Positions 1 through 8,789 of a DNA stretch of 64,000 nucleotides are shown here, in pieces (position 1 is the first letter of the stretch; the number at the start of each line of letters is the position of its first letter). The stretch is from Firm-13 sp037143795 (GTDB lineage: Bacteria; Bacillota; Clostridia; Saccharofermentanales; Saccharofermentanaceae): assembly GCA_037143795.1 (NCBI GenBank), contig JBAWXZ010000001.1, positions 248,001 to 312,000 of the forward strand, in the 5' to 3' direction. The notes under the pieces were generated by a model. It had not been told where the DNA came from and ran no database searches. It was given only the letters and a program-made list of their open reading frames with translations. A program made the translations under genes and the position numbers.

Positions 1-572
1 ACCGTGGCATTTTCAGCAAGCATAAGCTGCGAGACAGGCTTACCAACAATATTGCTGCGCCCGACCACGACACAGTGCTTTCCCGTAATGGAAATGCCCT
101 GGTTTTTCAATAGTGCCAGGCAGCCTAAGGGTGTACAGGATACAAGGCACTCCCTTCCGATAGAAAGCAATCCTTTGTTGACCGGATGAAAACCATCAAC
201 ATCCTTCTCCGGTGAGATTGCACAGATAACGGCAAACTCATCCATTTGCGGGGGTAATGGAAGCTGGCATAAAATCCCGTGTACTCGAATATCCTTATTC
301 AAAGTATCAATCAGGTCAATCAATTCTTCCTGGGATGCATCAGCAGGCAGCTCATACCCGAATGATATTATGCCGACCTGATCACACGCCTTCTTCTTGT
401 TTGTGACATAGATGGATGAGGCAGGGTCGTGTCCAACCTGAATCACTGCAAGGCCTGGCGGGCAGAAATGCTTCAGTCCCAGACCGCTTAAGAGAATTTG
501 ATGAACCTCATCTGTCATTTGTGCACGAAGCTGGGCAGCGACTTCTTTTCCGGAAATAATTGTTGCGGCCAT
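1..572 (-). CDS. folD: FolD, methylenetetrahydrofolate dehydrogenase/cyclohydrolase (partial, C-terminus off left edge)
   Basis: Bifunctional cytosolic enzyme of one-carbon metabolism that interconverts 5,10-methylene-, methenyl- and 10-formyl-tetrahydrofolate. Only the first ~190 of the usual ~280-290 residues lie in the window. Seen: MAATIISGKEVAAQL start, the YVTNKKKA segment carrying the catalytic Tyr/Lys pair, GILCQLPLP, the PEKDVDGFHPVN motif, and the NADP-binding VVGRSNIVGKPVSQL near the edge. The ATG has a GGGAGG site (582-587) that lies in the end of ftsK; the ftsK stop is only 5 bp upstream, so the two are translationally close and co-transcribed. Identification is secure; the 3' end and downstream genes are not visible. 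Confidence 0.95.
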   Translation of the reverse strand, partial: MAATIISGKEVAAQLRAQMTDEVHQILLSGLGLKHFCPPGLAVIQVGHDPASSIYVTNKKKACDQVGIISFGYELPADASQEELIDLIDTLNKDIRVHGILCQLPLPPQMDEFAVICAISPEKDVDGFHPVNKGLLSIGRECLVSCTPLGCLALLKNQGISITGKHCVVVGRSNIVGKPVSQLMLAENAT

Positions 573-577
573 ATGAT

Positions 578-3412
578 TTATCCTCCCTTTGCTTTAATCT
601 CCAGCCATTGCGACTGTGAAATCAAGAGTTTTCTTGGTTTGCTTCCTTCAAAAGGTCCTATATATCCTTTTTCCTGCATCCGGTCAACTAACCGGGCTGC
701 ACGCGGATATCCAATGTTCATTCTGCGCTGCAGAATGGAGACTGAGGCGCATCCGGCAAGAAGAACGATCTCGACTGCCTGCGGCAGAAGTTCATCCTCA
801 TCCCCGGGGTCCCTTTCGTTAGGCTTAAGACCGCCTGGTGTGGCGGAAATAATCGCCTCCGCCTCATCAGGGTCATATGTACCCATATTCTGTGATTTCA
901 GATACTCAATAACCGACTCCACTTCTGCATCCGATACAAAAGCGCCCTGTCCGCGCTGCGGCTTCGCAGCACTTTGGGGATAATACAGCATATCACCTTT
1001 TCCGAGAAGTTTTTCAGCACCTGCCATATCGAGGATAGTACGGCTGTCGACCTGCGAAGCAACTGCAAATGCAATACGGGAAGGAATATTAGCCTTGATA
1101 ACACCGGTAATGACATCGACAGAAGGCCTCTGCGTTGCAATCAGCAGATGAATACCAGCTGCACGGGCCATTGCCGTAAGGCGGGCGATGGATTCTTCAA
1201 CTTCTTTGGCGGCTACCTGCATCAGATCGGCAAGTTCATCAATAACAATAAGAATCAGAGGCAGCGGCGGCTCTTTTCTCTTGCTGAGTTCTTCGTTGTA
1301 ACCGCGGAAATCGCGGACGGAAGCCTCTGCAAAAAAACCGTATCGCCTTGTCATCTCACCGACGGCCCAATTCAGCGTATTCGCCGCTTTCTTGGGATCA
1401 GTAACAACCGGAGCCAGAAGATGGGGAATTCCGTTATAAATGGAGAGCTCAACCACCTTCGGGTCAATCATAATGAGTTTGACCTGGTCAGGTGTCGCCT
1501 TACAGAGAATACTGATCAAAATCGAGTTGATGCAGACGGATTTACCGGATCCGGTGGCACCGGCAATCAGTAAATGCGGCATTTTGGCTAAGTCGCAAAA
1601 AATCGGGTTGCCGGGAATATCACGACCGAGAGCTGCAACCAGCGGAGTTGTATTTTTCTTAAACCCCGGTGAATCAATGAGGCTTCTGAGTGTAACCGGT
1701 GTTGTTTCCACATTGGGGATTTCGATTCCGATTGCCGATTTGCCCGGAATAGGAGCCTCTATGCGGACACCTACGGCAGCCATTGCAAGAGCCAGGTCAT
1801 CCGTCAGATTCACAATACGGCTGACTTTGATACCGGGACCGGGAGTTAATTCGAATCGCGTAATGGCGGGCCCATGAGTTATATTGACAACTTTCGCTAT
1901 GACTCCAAAGCTGGCAAGGGTATCCTCAAGTTTTTTACCCTGGGCAACCAGTGCTGCCTGGGTTGACCTTCCGGAGTTATCTATGATATCAGGCATTAAA
2001 AGGGACGACGGTGCAACTTTGTACGGCTGCCTTGGAAATGCAAGTGATATCTGTCGATTTCTGGATTTATCGGCCGGTATTTTAACCGAAGAAGGATCCG
2101 CTGAAGTCACTGCATAGGAATTGGAAGCCGTATGTGCGGTATTATCCGAAGAAAATACAGATCCGGAAACAGGAGAAAGAACGCTTTTCGGAACAGATGA
2201 TGTACCGGAATCCCGTTCTTCTGTCATATCCGTTCTTTCGTCAAAATCATCCTGTCCGCTGGTGTGTACATCATACCCATCGACACCGATGCGGCGAATC
2301 GGAATATGTGCTACGGAACCTTCCGACGGATGTGCTAAATTCATCTGAATATCAAGCCAGGTCGATTCTTCTTTTTCCCTTAAGAACCCGGGAATTTCAG
2401 AAACCGCCTGTGCCTGTGATGTCGGGAATGGTTCCTTGGCCGATCGAATAAAATCAGTCTCCACAAGTGAATCCACCGGTTTAACCGGTATATCCTTTGC
2501 TTTTGTATACACCTGAGGCGGATTCGAAAGGTCCACATCGAAAGGATTTACCGTACGATGGGAACTGGCAGCCATCGGTGCCTGCGTACCGTCAATATCA
2601 ATGAAACCCTGACGGCTGTAAATATCCGGCTCGTTGAACGGAGAAATGTCTTCTGAACGAAGCTGGGTTAAATCAATTTGTGTACCGGGAAAGCCGTCGG
2701 CTCCTTCAATGCCGGCTGATTCGACAGACCGCGAATCAACTTGGCGGGAGAACGCACGCAGTGACTGAGCACCGGACCTGATGGCACCCGATGCACGATT
2801 GCCTGTTGTACGGATTGCTTCTGCGGTACGGGTTGCAGTACGGGAAAAAGATACGTTAAAAACAAGGCCTATCTGCGAAACAATAAAGGCGATCAGTATA
2901 ATCATCGCTCCCGTTTTGGCAGCAATCGTCTCAAGGCCCAGTGCAATCGATCCTCCAATGACACCGCCCGTCAGAAACGTTGTTGTATCGGAAGCTGCTG
3001 CTTTAAGTATATTCGGATCGTTCCCTGATTTCCAAAGAATCACAAACCCCAGGTGTGCCAGGGATATGTGTCGAGTCTCATCGAGGCACAGAGCGGTAAT
3101 CACCTCCCTGCTGACCGTAAAAACAGGAAACAGGGCTGTAGCCGCAAGCAGTACAAGAAGTACCGACATAACCCTCCGTGGAGCTACATCGGCACGTTTT
3201 TCCAATAAAAAATCAACGGCAGCATACATAAAAAGTACAGGAATTGCATAAGCACAGACTCCAAAAAGTCCCTTGCCCAAAGAGCGCAGAAGTTCTCCGA
3301 GCATACCCGTCGCCGGTGCCGGAAGATAATAGGACACACCCAGGATAATGGCAAAGGCGAGAAAAACTACGCCTGTTACTTCCCGTCTATGGTTGACCGG
3401 AACTGCTTCCAT
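578..3412 (-). CDS. ftsK: FtsK/SpoIIIE-family DNA translocase
   Basis: Membrane-anchored ATP-driven DNA pump that clears chromosomes from the division septum or pumps DNA into the forespore. The 944-residue protein has an N-terminal membrane domain with several hydrophobic segments in residues ~10-190, a long low-complexity linker (~200-480), and a RecA-like motor. Walker A GATGSGKS is near residue 618 and Walker B LILIVIDELADL near 722. The C-terminal ~75 residues form a winged-helix gamma domain (ILQRRMNIGYPRAARLVDRM) that reads orienting DNA motifs. Length is normal to slightly long for the family. The ATG overlaps the upstream NUDIX stop (ATGA), showing translational coupling. FtsK versus SpoIIIE cannot be separated by eye. 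Confidence 0.95.
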   Translation of the reverse strand: MEAVPVNHRREVTGVVFLAFAIILGVSYYLPAPATGMLGELLRSLGKGLFGVCAYAIPVLFMYAAVDFLLEKRADVAPRRVMSVLLVLLAATALFPVFTVSREVITALCLDETRHISLAHLGFVILWKSGNDPNILKAAASDTTTFLTGGVIGGSIALGLETIAAKTGAMIILIAFIVSQIGLVFNVSFSRTATRTAEAIRTTGNRASGAIRSGAQSLRAFSRQVDSRSVESAGIEGADGFPGTQIDLTQLRSEDISPFNEPDIYSRQGFIDIDGTQAPMAASSHRTVNPFDVDLSNPPQVYTKAKDIPVKPVDSLVETDFIRSAKEPFPTSQAQAVSEIPGFLREKEESTWLDIQMNLAHPSEGSVAHIPIRRIGVDGYDVHTSGQDDFDERTDMTEERDSGTSSVPKSVLSPVSGSVFSSDNTAHTASNSYAVTSADPSSVKIPADKSRNRQISLAFPRQPYKVAPSSLLMPDIIDNSGRSTQAALVAQGKKLEDTLASFGVIAKVVNITHGPAITRFELTPGPGIKVSRIVNLTDDLALAMAAVGVRIEAPIPGKSAIGIEIPNVETTPVTLRSLIDSPGFKKNTTPLVAALGRDIPGNPIFCDLAKMPHLLIAGATGSGKSVCINSILISILCKATPDQVKLIMIDPKVVELSIYNGIPHLLAPVVTDPKKAANTLNWAVGEMTRRYGFFAEASVRDFRGYNEELSKRKEPPLPLILIVIDELADLMQVAAKEVEESIARLTAMARAAGIHLLIATQRPSVDVITGVIKANIPSRIAFAVASQVDSRTILDMAGAEKLLGKGDMLYYPQSAAKPQRGQGAFVSDAEVESVIEYLKSQNMGTYDPDEAEAIISATPGGLKPNERDPGDEDELLPQAVEIVLLAGCASVSILQRRMNIGYPRAARLVDRMQEKGYIGPFEGSKPRKLLISQSQWLEIKAKGG

Positions 3413-4032
3413 CAGAGCCCGACCCTCCTTGCAGTTTTTAACAGGGCAACTACTGTCTTGGCATCACGGATTTTGCCGGATTCAATCTTGCCCAGAAGTT
3501 CAGTTAAAGGAATCTTTTCAACACTTAGGAATTCACCTGCATCAAGTGAGCTTTCCATCTGATGCAGACCGGTTGCCAGAAACATATATAATGCTTCCGC
3601 ACAATATCCGGGGGAAGGGAAAATGCATCCGAGGTCTTCGACATGATCCGCTGTAAGTCCGGTTTCTTCACGAAGTTCGCGTATCGCACAGTCACGCGGC
3701 TCCTCGTCTATTTCCAGCTTACCGGCAGGCGTCTCAACAAGAACCTGCTGAAACGGCGAACGGAACTGGCGGACCACATAGACATTCATATCATCATCAA
3801 GAGGCACAATCGTTGCACCGCCGTTATGACGTACTATTTCCCGCTTGCTGACCGATCCGTCCTGAAGCCTTACATCCATGATCTCCGTAGCGAAAACCCT
3901 TCCCGTAAAAAGGCGCGTATTATTTAGGACATGCTCAGTTGGATCACCCGGATGACTGTCACCGGCCGGATAATCAATCTGCGGATATGGCTCTCTTTTT
4001 CCAAAAGATTTACTGTTTAAATCATCACTCAT
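3412..4032 (-). CDS. NUDIX hydrolase, ADP-ribose pyrophosphatase type
   Basis: Cytosolic NUDIX enzyme, most like ADP-ribose pyrophosphatases (NudF type) that cleave ADP-ribose to AMP and ribose 5-phosphate. A full Nudix box is visible: G104-x5-E110-x7-R118-E119-L-x-E122-E123-x-G125, with GGATIVPLDDD and VRQFRSPF upstream as in NudF proteins. A GTG at 4044 is in frame, but the GGAAGG site sits 11 nt before the ATG at 4032, which I use (206 aa). The ATG overlaps the end of rnhA by 8 bp and the stop overlaps ftsK by a few bases, so this is an internal operon gene. Exact substrate is inferred from family resemblance only. Confidence 0.9.
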   Translation of the reverse strand: MSDDLNSKSFGKREPYPQIDYPAGDSHPGDPTEHVLNNTRLFTGRVFATEIMDVRLQDGSVSKREIVRHNGGATIVPLDDDMNVYVVRQFRSPFQQVLVETPAGKLEIDEEPRDCAIRELREETGLTADHVEDLGCIFPSPGYCAEALYMFLATGLHQMESSLDAGEFLSVEKIPLTELLGKIESGKIRDAKTVVALLKTARRVGL

Positions 4033-4498
4033 GATCCGTATCACCTTCCCTGTTTTTTATTTTAACAACTTCAGCAACAGCCAGTGCATCGCATCTGTTA
4101 TTGTATTCATGGTCTGAATGCCCCTTGACCTTGCACCAGGTAATCCTGTGGAAGGAAGAGAGACGGTCAAGCTCCAGCCAGAGATCCATATTGCTAACCT
4201 GTTGTTTGGTGCTGTTCTTCCAGCCGTTACGCTTCCAGGAAATAAGCCATCCCTGCAAAAAGGCATTAACCAGATAAGCACTGTCACTATACAGATGAAC
4301 CGAACATGACTTGTTGAGTCTTTTCAGTGCTTCAATGGCTGCAGTCATTTCCATCCGATTATTCGTTGTTGACTCTTCACCGCCTGAGACTTCTTTTTCC
4401 CTGCCCCCGGCAACCAGTATCGCTGCCCACCCTCCCGGTCCGGGATTCCCGGAGCAGGCACCGTCCGTATAGATCTCAACCTCCAAGTCCTTTGCCAC
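4025..4498 (-). CDS. rnhA: Ribonuclease HI
   Basis: Cytosolic endonuclease that degrades the RNA strand of RNA-DNA hybrids (R-loops, primers). The 157-residue protein is the normal length for bacterial RNase HI. The four catalytic acids of the family are visible: D12 in IYTDGACSGNPG, E50 in NNRMEMTAA, D72 in LYSDSAYL and D137 in NNRCDALA, plus the H128 of VKGHSDH. It starts 5 bp after the stop of proC and overlaps the downstream NUDIX gene, so it is the second gene of the proC operon. Conventional with all active-site residues intact. Confidence 0.95.
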   Translation of the reverse strand: MAKDLEVEIYTDGACSGNPGPGGWAAILVAGGREKEVSGGEESTTNNRMEMTAAIEALKRLNKSCSVHLYSDSAYLVNAFLQGWLISWKRNGWKNSTKQQVSNMDLWLELDRLSSFHRITWCKVKGHSDHEYNNRCDALAVAEVVKIKNREGDTDHE

Positions 4499-4503
4499 AG
4501 ATG

Positions 4504-5304
4504 TCAGCCTCCCGCCAGAAGACGAGTCTTATCATCTGCTGCTATAACGGCAGCTTCAACCGCTGCACGAAGTCCGAATTTTTCCAGAGCGAGAACTCCC
4601 TCAATTGTTGTTCCGCCGGGTGAACATACCTGGTCTTTAAGAACAGCCGGATGGGTCCCGGTCTCGACTGCCAGCTTACCTGAACCGTAAACGGTCATTG
4701 CAGCAATCTCAAGGGCAGTTGCCCTCGGAATACCAAGCTTAACGGCCGCATCGGCCAATGACTCAATAAAGAGCATGACATAAGCAGGACCTGTACCCGA
4801 TACACATCCGATGGCGTCCAGCATTTTTTCATCACAGGGGACGACCAGTCCGCATGTCTCAAGGAGCGAAAGAACAAAGGTCATGTTAACTTCATTTACG
4901 CCGTCGAAACAGACTGCATTAACAGCAGCGCCGACAAGTGCCGGAGTATTGGGCATAACCCGGACAATAGGAGTACTTTTGTGAAGAAGATTACGCAGAC
5001 GCATTATCTTTACGGAAGCGGCAATTGAAATAATCACTGTACTCGGAGATAGTGACGGGAGCAATTCCTGCAGCGTTTTATCAACAACCTGGGGTTTAAC
5101 GCAAAGAAGGACATAATCAGCATCCAAAACAGCCTCTGATGCTTTTGTAAAAGAAGTACAGCCTGTTTTTTGGGAAAACGATATAACTTTATTCTCATCA
5201 GAATCACAGACACGAATGTCCCCTGCCTGAAGGATACCTTTACTGAGAAAGCCCGAAACCAGTGCCTGTCCCATATTTCCAATCCCAATTACCGAAAAAA
5301 TCAT
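4504..5304 (-). CDS. proC: Pyrroline-5-carboxylate reductase
   Basis: Last step of proline synthesis: NAD(P)H-dependent reduction of pyrroline-5-carboxylate to L-proline, in the cytosol. Seen: N-terminal dinucleotide fold GIGNMGQALVSGF, the VLLCVKPQ stretch, VRVMPNTPALVG, VSGTGPAYV near residue 167, and the C-terminal signature DQVCSPGGTTIEGVLALE. The 266-residue length is normal. A perfect AGGAGG site precedes the ATG. It is the first gene of the leftward proC-rnhA-NUDIX-ftsK-folD operon; no other proline gene is in the window. The upstream gap holds a 14-bp palindrome (5354-5367). Confidence 0.95.
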   Translation of the reverse strand: MIFSVIGIGNMGQALVSGFLSKGILQAGDIRVCDSDENKVISFSQKTGCTSFTKASEAVLDADYVLLCVKPQVVDKTLQELLPSLSPSTVIISIAASVKIMRLRNLLHKSTPIVRVMPNTPALVGAAVNAVCFDGVNEVNMTFVLSLLETCGLVVPCDEKMLDAIGCVSGTGPAYVMLFIESLADAAVKLGIPRATALEIAAMTVYGSGKLAVETGTHPAVLKDQVCSPGGTTIEGVLALEKFGLRAAVEAAVIAADDKTRLLAGG

Positions 5305-5353
5305 CTAATGATTCCTCCTCTCTCATTTACTGCATTTATGATGTGTGCAACAT

Positions 5354-5367
5354 TTTCTTTAAAGAAA
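5354..5367. repeat. 14-bp perfect palindrome upstream of proC
   Basis: TTTCTTTAAAGAAA reads the same on both strands and lies ~50 bp upstream of the proC start, between it and the tRNA-Trp promoter. It could be an operator for the proC operon, but A/T-rich palindromes arise easily by chance and no regulator is indicated. Confidence 0.35.
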
Positions 5368-5381
5368 TGATAACATTCAAC

Positions 5382-5410
5382 TTGACACGATGCAAACCGT
5401 CCATTAAACT
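5382..5410 (+). promoter_or_regulatory. Candidate promoter of tRNA-Trp
   Basis: TTGACA (5382-5387, perfect -35), 17-bp spacer, TAAACT (5405-5410, 4 of 6 matches to -10). It points at the tRNA-Trp gene ~60 bp downstream. Confidence 0.5.
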
Positions 5411-5471
5411 TGTGAATGTTTCATTTACATGACAGCAGCGGCTTCAAAAAATATATCCGTACAAATGATAC

Positions 5472-5546
5472 AGGGGAGTGGCTCAACGGTAGAGCAACGG
5501 TCTCCAAAACCGTCGGTTGCAGGTTCGATTCCTGTCTCCCCTGCCA
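5472..5546 (+). tRNA. tRNA-Trp (CCA)
   Basis: Cloverleaf folds by eye: acceptor AGGGGAG/CTCCCCT, D stem GCTC/GAGC, anticodon stem ACGGT/ACCGT with loop CTCCAAA giving anticodon CCA (5504-5506), T stem GCAGG/CCTGT with TTCGATT loop. A1-U72 and discriminator G73 match known tryptophan identity. The 3' CCA is encoded (5544-5546). Confidence 0.97.
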
Positions 5547-5548
5547 AA

Positions 5549-5585
5549 AAAAGTCCTGAGGTTGTAAGACTTCAGGACTTTTTTG
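5549..5585 (+). terminator. Rho-independent terminator after tRNA-Trp
   Basis: AAGTCCTGA (5551-5559) pairs with TCAGGACTT (5572-5580) and is followed by a T run. It starts a few bases after the tRNA CCA end. Confidence 0.85.
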
Positions 5586-5688
5586 TCTTTTTCAACAGAT
5601 ATTCACTATATCAAAATTTCCGTTCATGATAAAAAATATTGCTGAAATCTCAAAAACCGCAAAGAGGATGTTTCACTGAGGCTTTCAA

Positions 5689-5717
5689 TTGACAATTTCA
5701 TTTGATGTTTTCATAAT
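5689..5717 (+). promoter_or_regulatory. Promoter of the flavin oxidoreductase gene
   Basis: TTGACA (5689-5694), 17-bp spacer, CATAAT (5712-5717). Predicted transcription start is ~47 nt before the ATG, leaving a short leader with an AAAGGAGG site at 5754-5761. Confidence 0.7.
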
Positions 5718-5770
5718 GTAGACAGGCAAGGGCTTCTATCCTGCCAGGTATGCAAAGGAGGCTGAAAAAG

Positions 5771-7711
5771 ATGAAATTCGAACATTTATTTGAGCCAATT
5801 CAAATTAGATCACTGGAATTAAGAAACAGAGTTGTATTCCCTGCTATGGCAACCAATCTGATTTCTGACGGCGGCTATGTGACGGACGCTCTGATAGACT
5901 ATCACACAGCCCGGACCAAAGGCGGAAATGGCCTGAACATCACGGAAGCAACCTCTGTGCACGCGCCTTCTGCCCCACGCAATTTTTTAAATATAAGCGA
6001 TGATAAATTTATACCCGGTCTCAAAAAATTTACCGATTCTATCCACGAAGCCGGCGGAAAGGCATGCGTGCAGCTATGGCAAGGAGGATTTGTTGCGGCA
6101 ATGGGCGACCCTTCTGCCCAGATTATTGTTCCGAGCGATATGCAGATGGCTCCCGGTGTCGTTATTCCGGCCGCAACCATTGATACAGTGAGGGATGTGG
6201 TCAAAGCCTTCGGTGACGCTGCCGGGCGCGCGGTGGAAGCTGGTTTCGACACAGTTGAATTCCATGCTGCGCATGGTTACTCCCCCCATTCCTTTTTAAG
6301 TGCAGCAATCAATAAGCGTACGGATGAATACGGCGGTTCACTTGAGAACCGCGCAAGATACTCCCTCGAATGCATTGAATCCATTCGGAGAAATATACCT
6401 GAAGGTATGCCGCTTCTGATGCGAGTTGTTGCACAGGATGATTATCTGGAAAACGGCCTGACTATTGATGACATCATTGCATTTGCCAAAATGGCCGGTA
6501 AAGCCGGAGTAGATGTCCTTGATGTATCACGGGGAAACGCACATTCTGCAGGTGTTAAATTCGAAGTGCCGCCGATTGACCTGCCCCGCGGATTCAATGT
6601 CGACAACGCCGCACGTATTCGCAAAGAGACCGGCATGATCACTATTGCTGTAGGCCGTATCAACGACCCGAAGCAGGCTGATGATATAATTTCTGCAGGT
6701 AAGGCGGATATGGTCGTTATGGGCCGCGCTCAGATTGCCGATCCTGAATTCTGCAACAAAGCAAGAACCGGTAATGAAGAAGATATCGTCCGCTGCATCG
6801 CCTGCAACCAGGGCTGTGTCGACCATTATACGAACAAAGCTGAGTTTCCTCATCTCTCATGCCTCCGCAATCCGGCAGTCGGACGGGAAAAGGAATTCGA
6901 ACTGATTCCGACCGCCGATCCTAAAACTATCCTGATAGCCGGCGGCGGTATGGGCGGAATGGAAGCTGCAATCACATTGGCAGGACGGGGACACCATCCA
7001 ATCCTCTGCGAAAAGGCATCCGAGTTGGGCGGACAGTTTCTTCAGGCTGGCCTTGCTCCCCGCAAAGCAGAAATGCGTGACGCAGCTATTTCACGGGGGC
7101 AGCAGACCTACAAAGCAGGTGTCGACGTCCGTCTCAACACAGAAGTCACACCACGGCTCATCGATGAAATTTCTCCAGACGCAGTCATCATCGCGACAGG
7201 TGCGGAGCCGGCTGTCTTCGATATTCCCGGAATACACCGGCCGAATGTCTGTACTTCCTATGATATTTTTTCCGATCGTATACAGGTAACCGGTAATGTC
7301 ATCGTCGTAGGCGGCGGTCTCATCGGCCTTGAGGTAGCTGAGTATCTTGCCGAAAGAAAAGTCAATGTTACAGTCATAGAAGCACTTGAAGGAATAGGAC
7401 GCGAATTGGGCACTTTCCGCAAAGTCTGCGTAATGGAAAGCATGTACTGTTACAATATTGCTTCCATGGATAAAACAAAATGTATTGAGATTAAGGAAGG
7501 TGCCATGACAGTTGAAAAAGATGGCTCACTGCAGGATTTGAATTGTGACTACGTTGTTATTGCCATCGGCTCAAGGCCAATAGACTTTTCAGCAATCAAG
7601 CAGCACTGTGACAAAAATAACATCAGAAATTATGTAATCGGTGACGCATCCAAGCCGCGTCGTGCACTTGATGCGATTGCTGAAGCAGCTGAGTTAGCAA
7701 GGAAGATTTGA
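5771..7711 (+). CDS. NADH:flavin oxidoreductase, 2-enoate/2,4-dienoyl-CoA reductase type
   Basis: Large old-yellow-enzyme flavoprotein of the FadH/2-enoate reductase/BaiCD-BaiH family, which reduces activated C=C bonds with NAD(P)H. Domains: FMN-binding TIM barrel (residues ~1-330) with HAAHGY near 165; a 4Fe-4S cluster loop CIACNQGC...C near 341-360; then two dinucleotide folds, AGGGMGGMEAA (~395) and VVGGGLIGLEVAEYL (~515). At 646 residues it has the full three-domain length. I place the start at the ATG 9 nt after AAAGGAGG; an ATG seven codons earlier has no such site. It is a single gene with its own promoter. The substrate (enoate, dienoyl-CoA, steroid or other enone) cannot be told from sequence. 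Confidence 0.9.
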   Translation: MKFEHLFEPIQIRSLELRNRVVFPAMATNLISDGGYVTDALIDYHTARTKGGNGLNITEATSVHAPSAPRNFLNISDDKFIPGLKKFTDSIHEAGGKACVQLWQGGFVAAMGDPSAQIIVPSDMQMAPGVVIPAATIDTVRDVVKAFGDAAGRAVEAGFDTVEFHAAHGYSPHSFLSAAINKRTDEYGGSLENRARYSLECIESIRRNIPEGMPLLMRVVAQDDYLENGLTIDDIIAFAKMAGKAGVDVLDVSRGNAHSAGVKFEVPPIDLPRGFNVDNAARIRKETGMITIAVGRINDPKQADDIISAGKADMVVMGRAQIADPEFCNKARTGNEEDIVRCIACNQGCVDHYTNKAEFPHLSCLRNPAVGREKEFELIPTADPKTILIAGGGMGGMEAAITLAGRGHHPILCEKASELGGQFLQAGLAPRKAEMRDAAISRGQQTYKAGVDVRLNTEVTPRLIDEISPDAVIIATGAEPAVFDIPGIHRPNVCTSYDIFSDRIQVTGNVIVVGGGLIGLEVAEYLAERKVNVTVIEALEGIGRELGTFRKVCVMESMYCYNIASMDKTKCIEIKEGAMTVEKDGSLQDLNCDYVVIAIGSRPIDFSAIKQHCDKNNIRNYVIGDASKPRRALDAIAEAAELARKI

Positions 7712-7751
7712 AATGCCGGCTATTAGAACCTCAAAGTGTTAAATTGTTATG

Positions 7752-7803
7752 AAAAACGGGTTGCTGCAAAATTGACTGATATCAATAGCGGCAACCCTGT
7801 TTT
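7752..7803. terminator. Bidirectional terminator between convergent genes
   Basis: GGGTTGC (7758-7764) pairs with GCAACCC (7791-7797), flanked by A run on the left and T run on the right, so it can end transcripts from both sides. It abuts the stop codon of the leftward gene at 7804. Confidence 0.7.
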
Positions 7804-8673
7804 CTATGGCCAGATATCTTCCGGATCCACTCCATACACCTGCACAACCTCAAGTAACGGGCTGTTCGCGATGTCTTTAGGGGTAACGATCATACCAGAA
7901 TCCGAATCGAGATCGAAGCCGAATAGCATAAATGCTTCCCAAACAAGATGGGAACACTGCGTGCCTGATATTTCTCCTGGCTTTTCATATTTCGGACTAA
8001 GAATGCCAACCGTAAAATCATAAGGTATATTTTTCAGATTTTTGAGAGCCGCCTTTGAAATTTCGTCCAATAATTCATCAGAGGTTTCTTTGACACGAAA
8101 AATCATAAAATCAGGATAGTTTTTCCATTTGTCCGTCTGCTGTACAAGTGAATTGGTACCCAGTACAGCTGATTCCAGCGCTTCCCCCTGCCCTGCATCC
8201 ACAATGATCGCTGCATGTCCGTTTCGCCAACCGAATACATGGGAAGATTTTGTAATTAGAATATAGCCGTTATGAAGTGGTGCAAGTTCTGTTCCGGATG
8301 TGAAATTGCCATTTTCATCAACAACAGATTCTTCCCTGGAAATCGGACTGTTTGATTCACAGACATAATTTATTTTCTTAAAAAAATTTTTCTGAAAATC
8401 GAGGATCGCGTTGACAGGGTCAGGAGATTCTGTTCTTAACTCGTCAATGGATGATTTACCCAACCCGGTTTGATAAAAAAGAATCTTGTAATCCTCTTCC
8501 GTTAACTGTTTCGACGATAAGATATGACTGATATTTATTTGTGGATAATCAGGTGCAATATGCGCATAAGGCTCTGCCATGGCGCCGGAAATAAGAAGCC
8601 CGCCGGTAATGATTAATGAAATTACGGCAATTACAATTATTATTCGTATGCCCCGTCTTTTTGCAAATCTCAC
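7804..8673 (-). CDS. Membrane-anchored papain-like (YiiX/NlpC-P60 superfamily) cysteine hydrolase
   Basis: Probably a cell-surface amidase or peptidase of the permuted papain-like fold. An N-terminal basic stretch and one hydrophobic helix (IIIVIAVISLIITGGLLIS) anchor it. The C-terminal half carries the expected catalytic pair in permuted order: His in WRNGHAAIIVDAGQG and Cys in SGTQCSHLVWEAF. The start is uncertain: a GTG at 8673 lies ~10 nt after AGGA, while a TTG at 8709 has no visible ribosome site. It follows the GDPD gene by ~115 bp on the same strand and its neighbours are envelope genes, consistent with a surface role. The true substrate is unknown. Confidence 0.7.
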   Translation of the reverse strand: MRFAKRRGIRIIIVIAVISLIITGGLLISGAMAEPYAHIAPDYPQINISHILSSKQLTEEDYKILFYQTGLGKSSIDELRTESPDPVNAILDFQKNFFKKINYVCESNSPISREESVVDENGNFTSGTELAPLHNGYILITKSSHVFGWRNGHAAIIVDAGQGEALESAVLGTNSLVQQTDKWKNYPDFMIFRVKETSDELLDEISKAALKNLKNIPYDFTVGILSPKYEKPGEISGTQCSHLVWEAFMLFGFDLDSDSGMIVTPKDIANSPLLEVVQVYGVDPEDIWP

Positions 8674-8789
8674 TGCTGTCACATCCTGACTTATGATTAT
8701 GATATTCAATTTGGTAAATGCTTATAACCATACTGATCATTTTTCGAGATTGTATTTCATGAAATAAGAATTCATTCCCTGGTTTGCTG

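Noticed and set aside
578..1140. Overlapping short frames on both strands in the ftsK motor region
   Set aside because: All lie inside conserved FtsK motor and gamma-domain sequence and have no independent signals.
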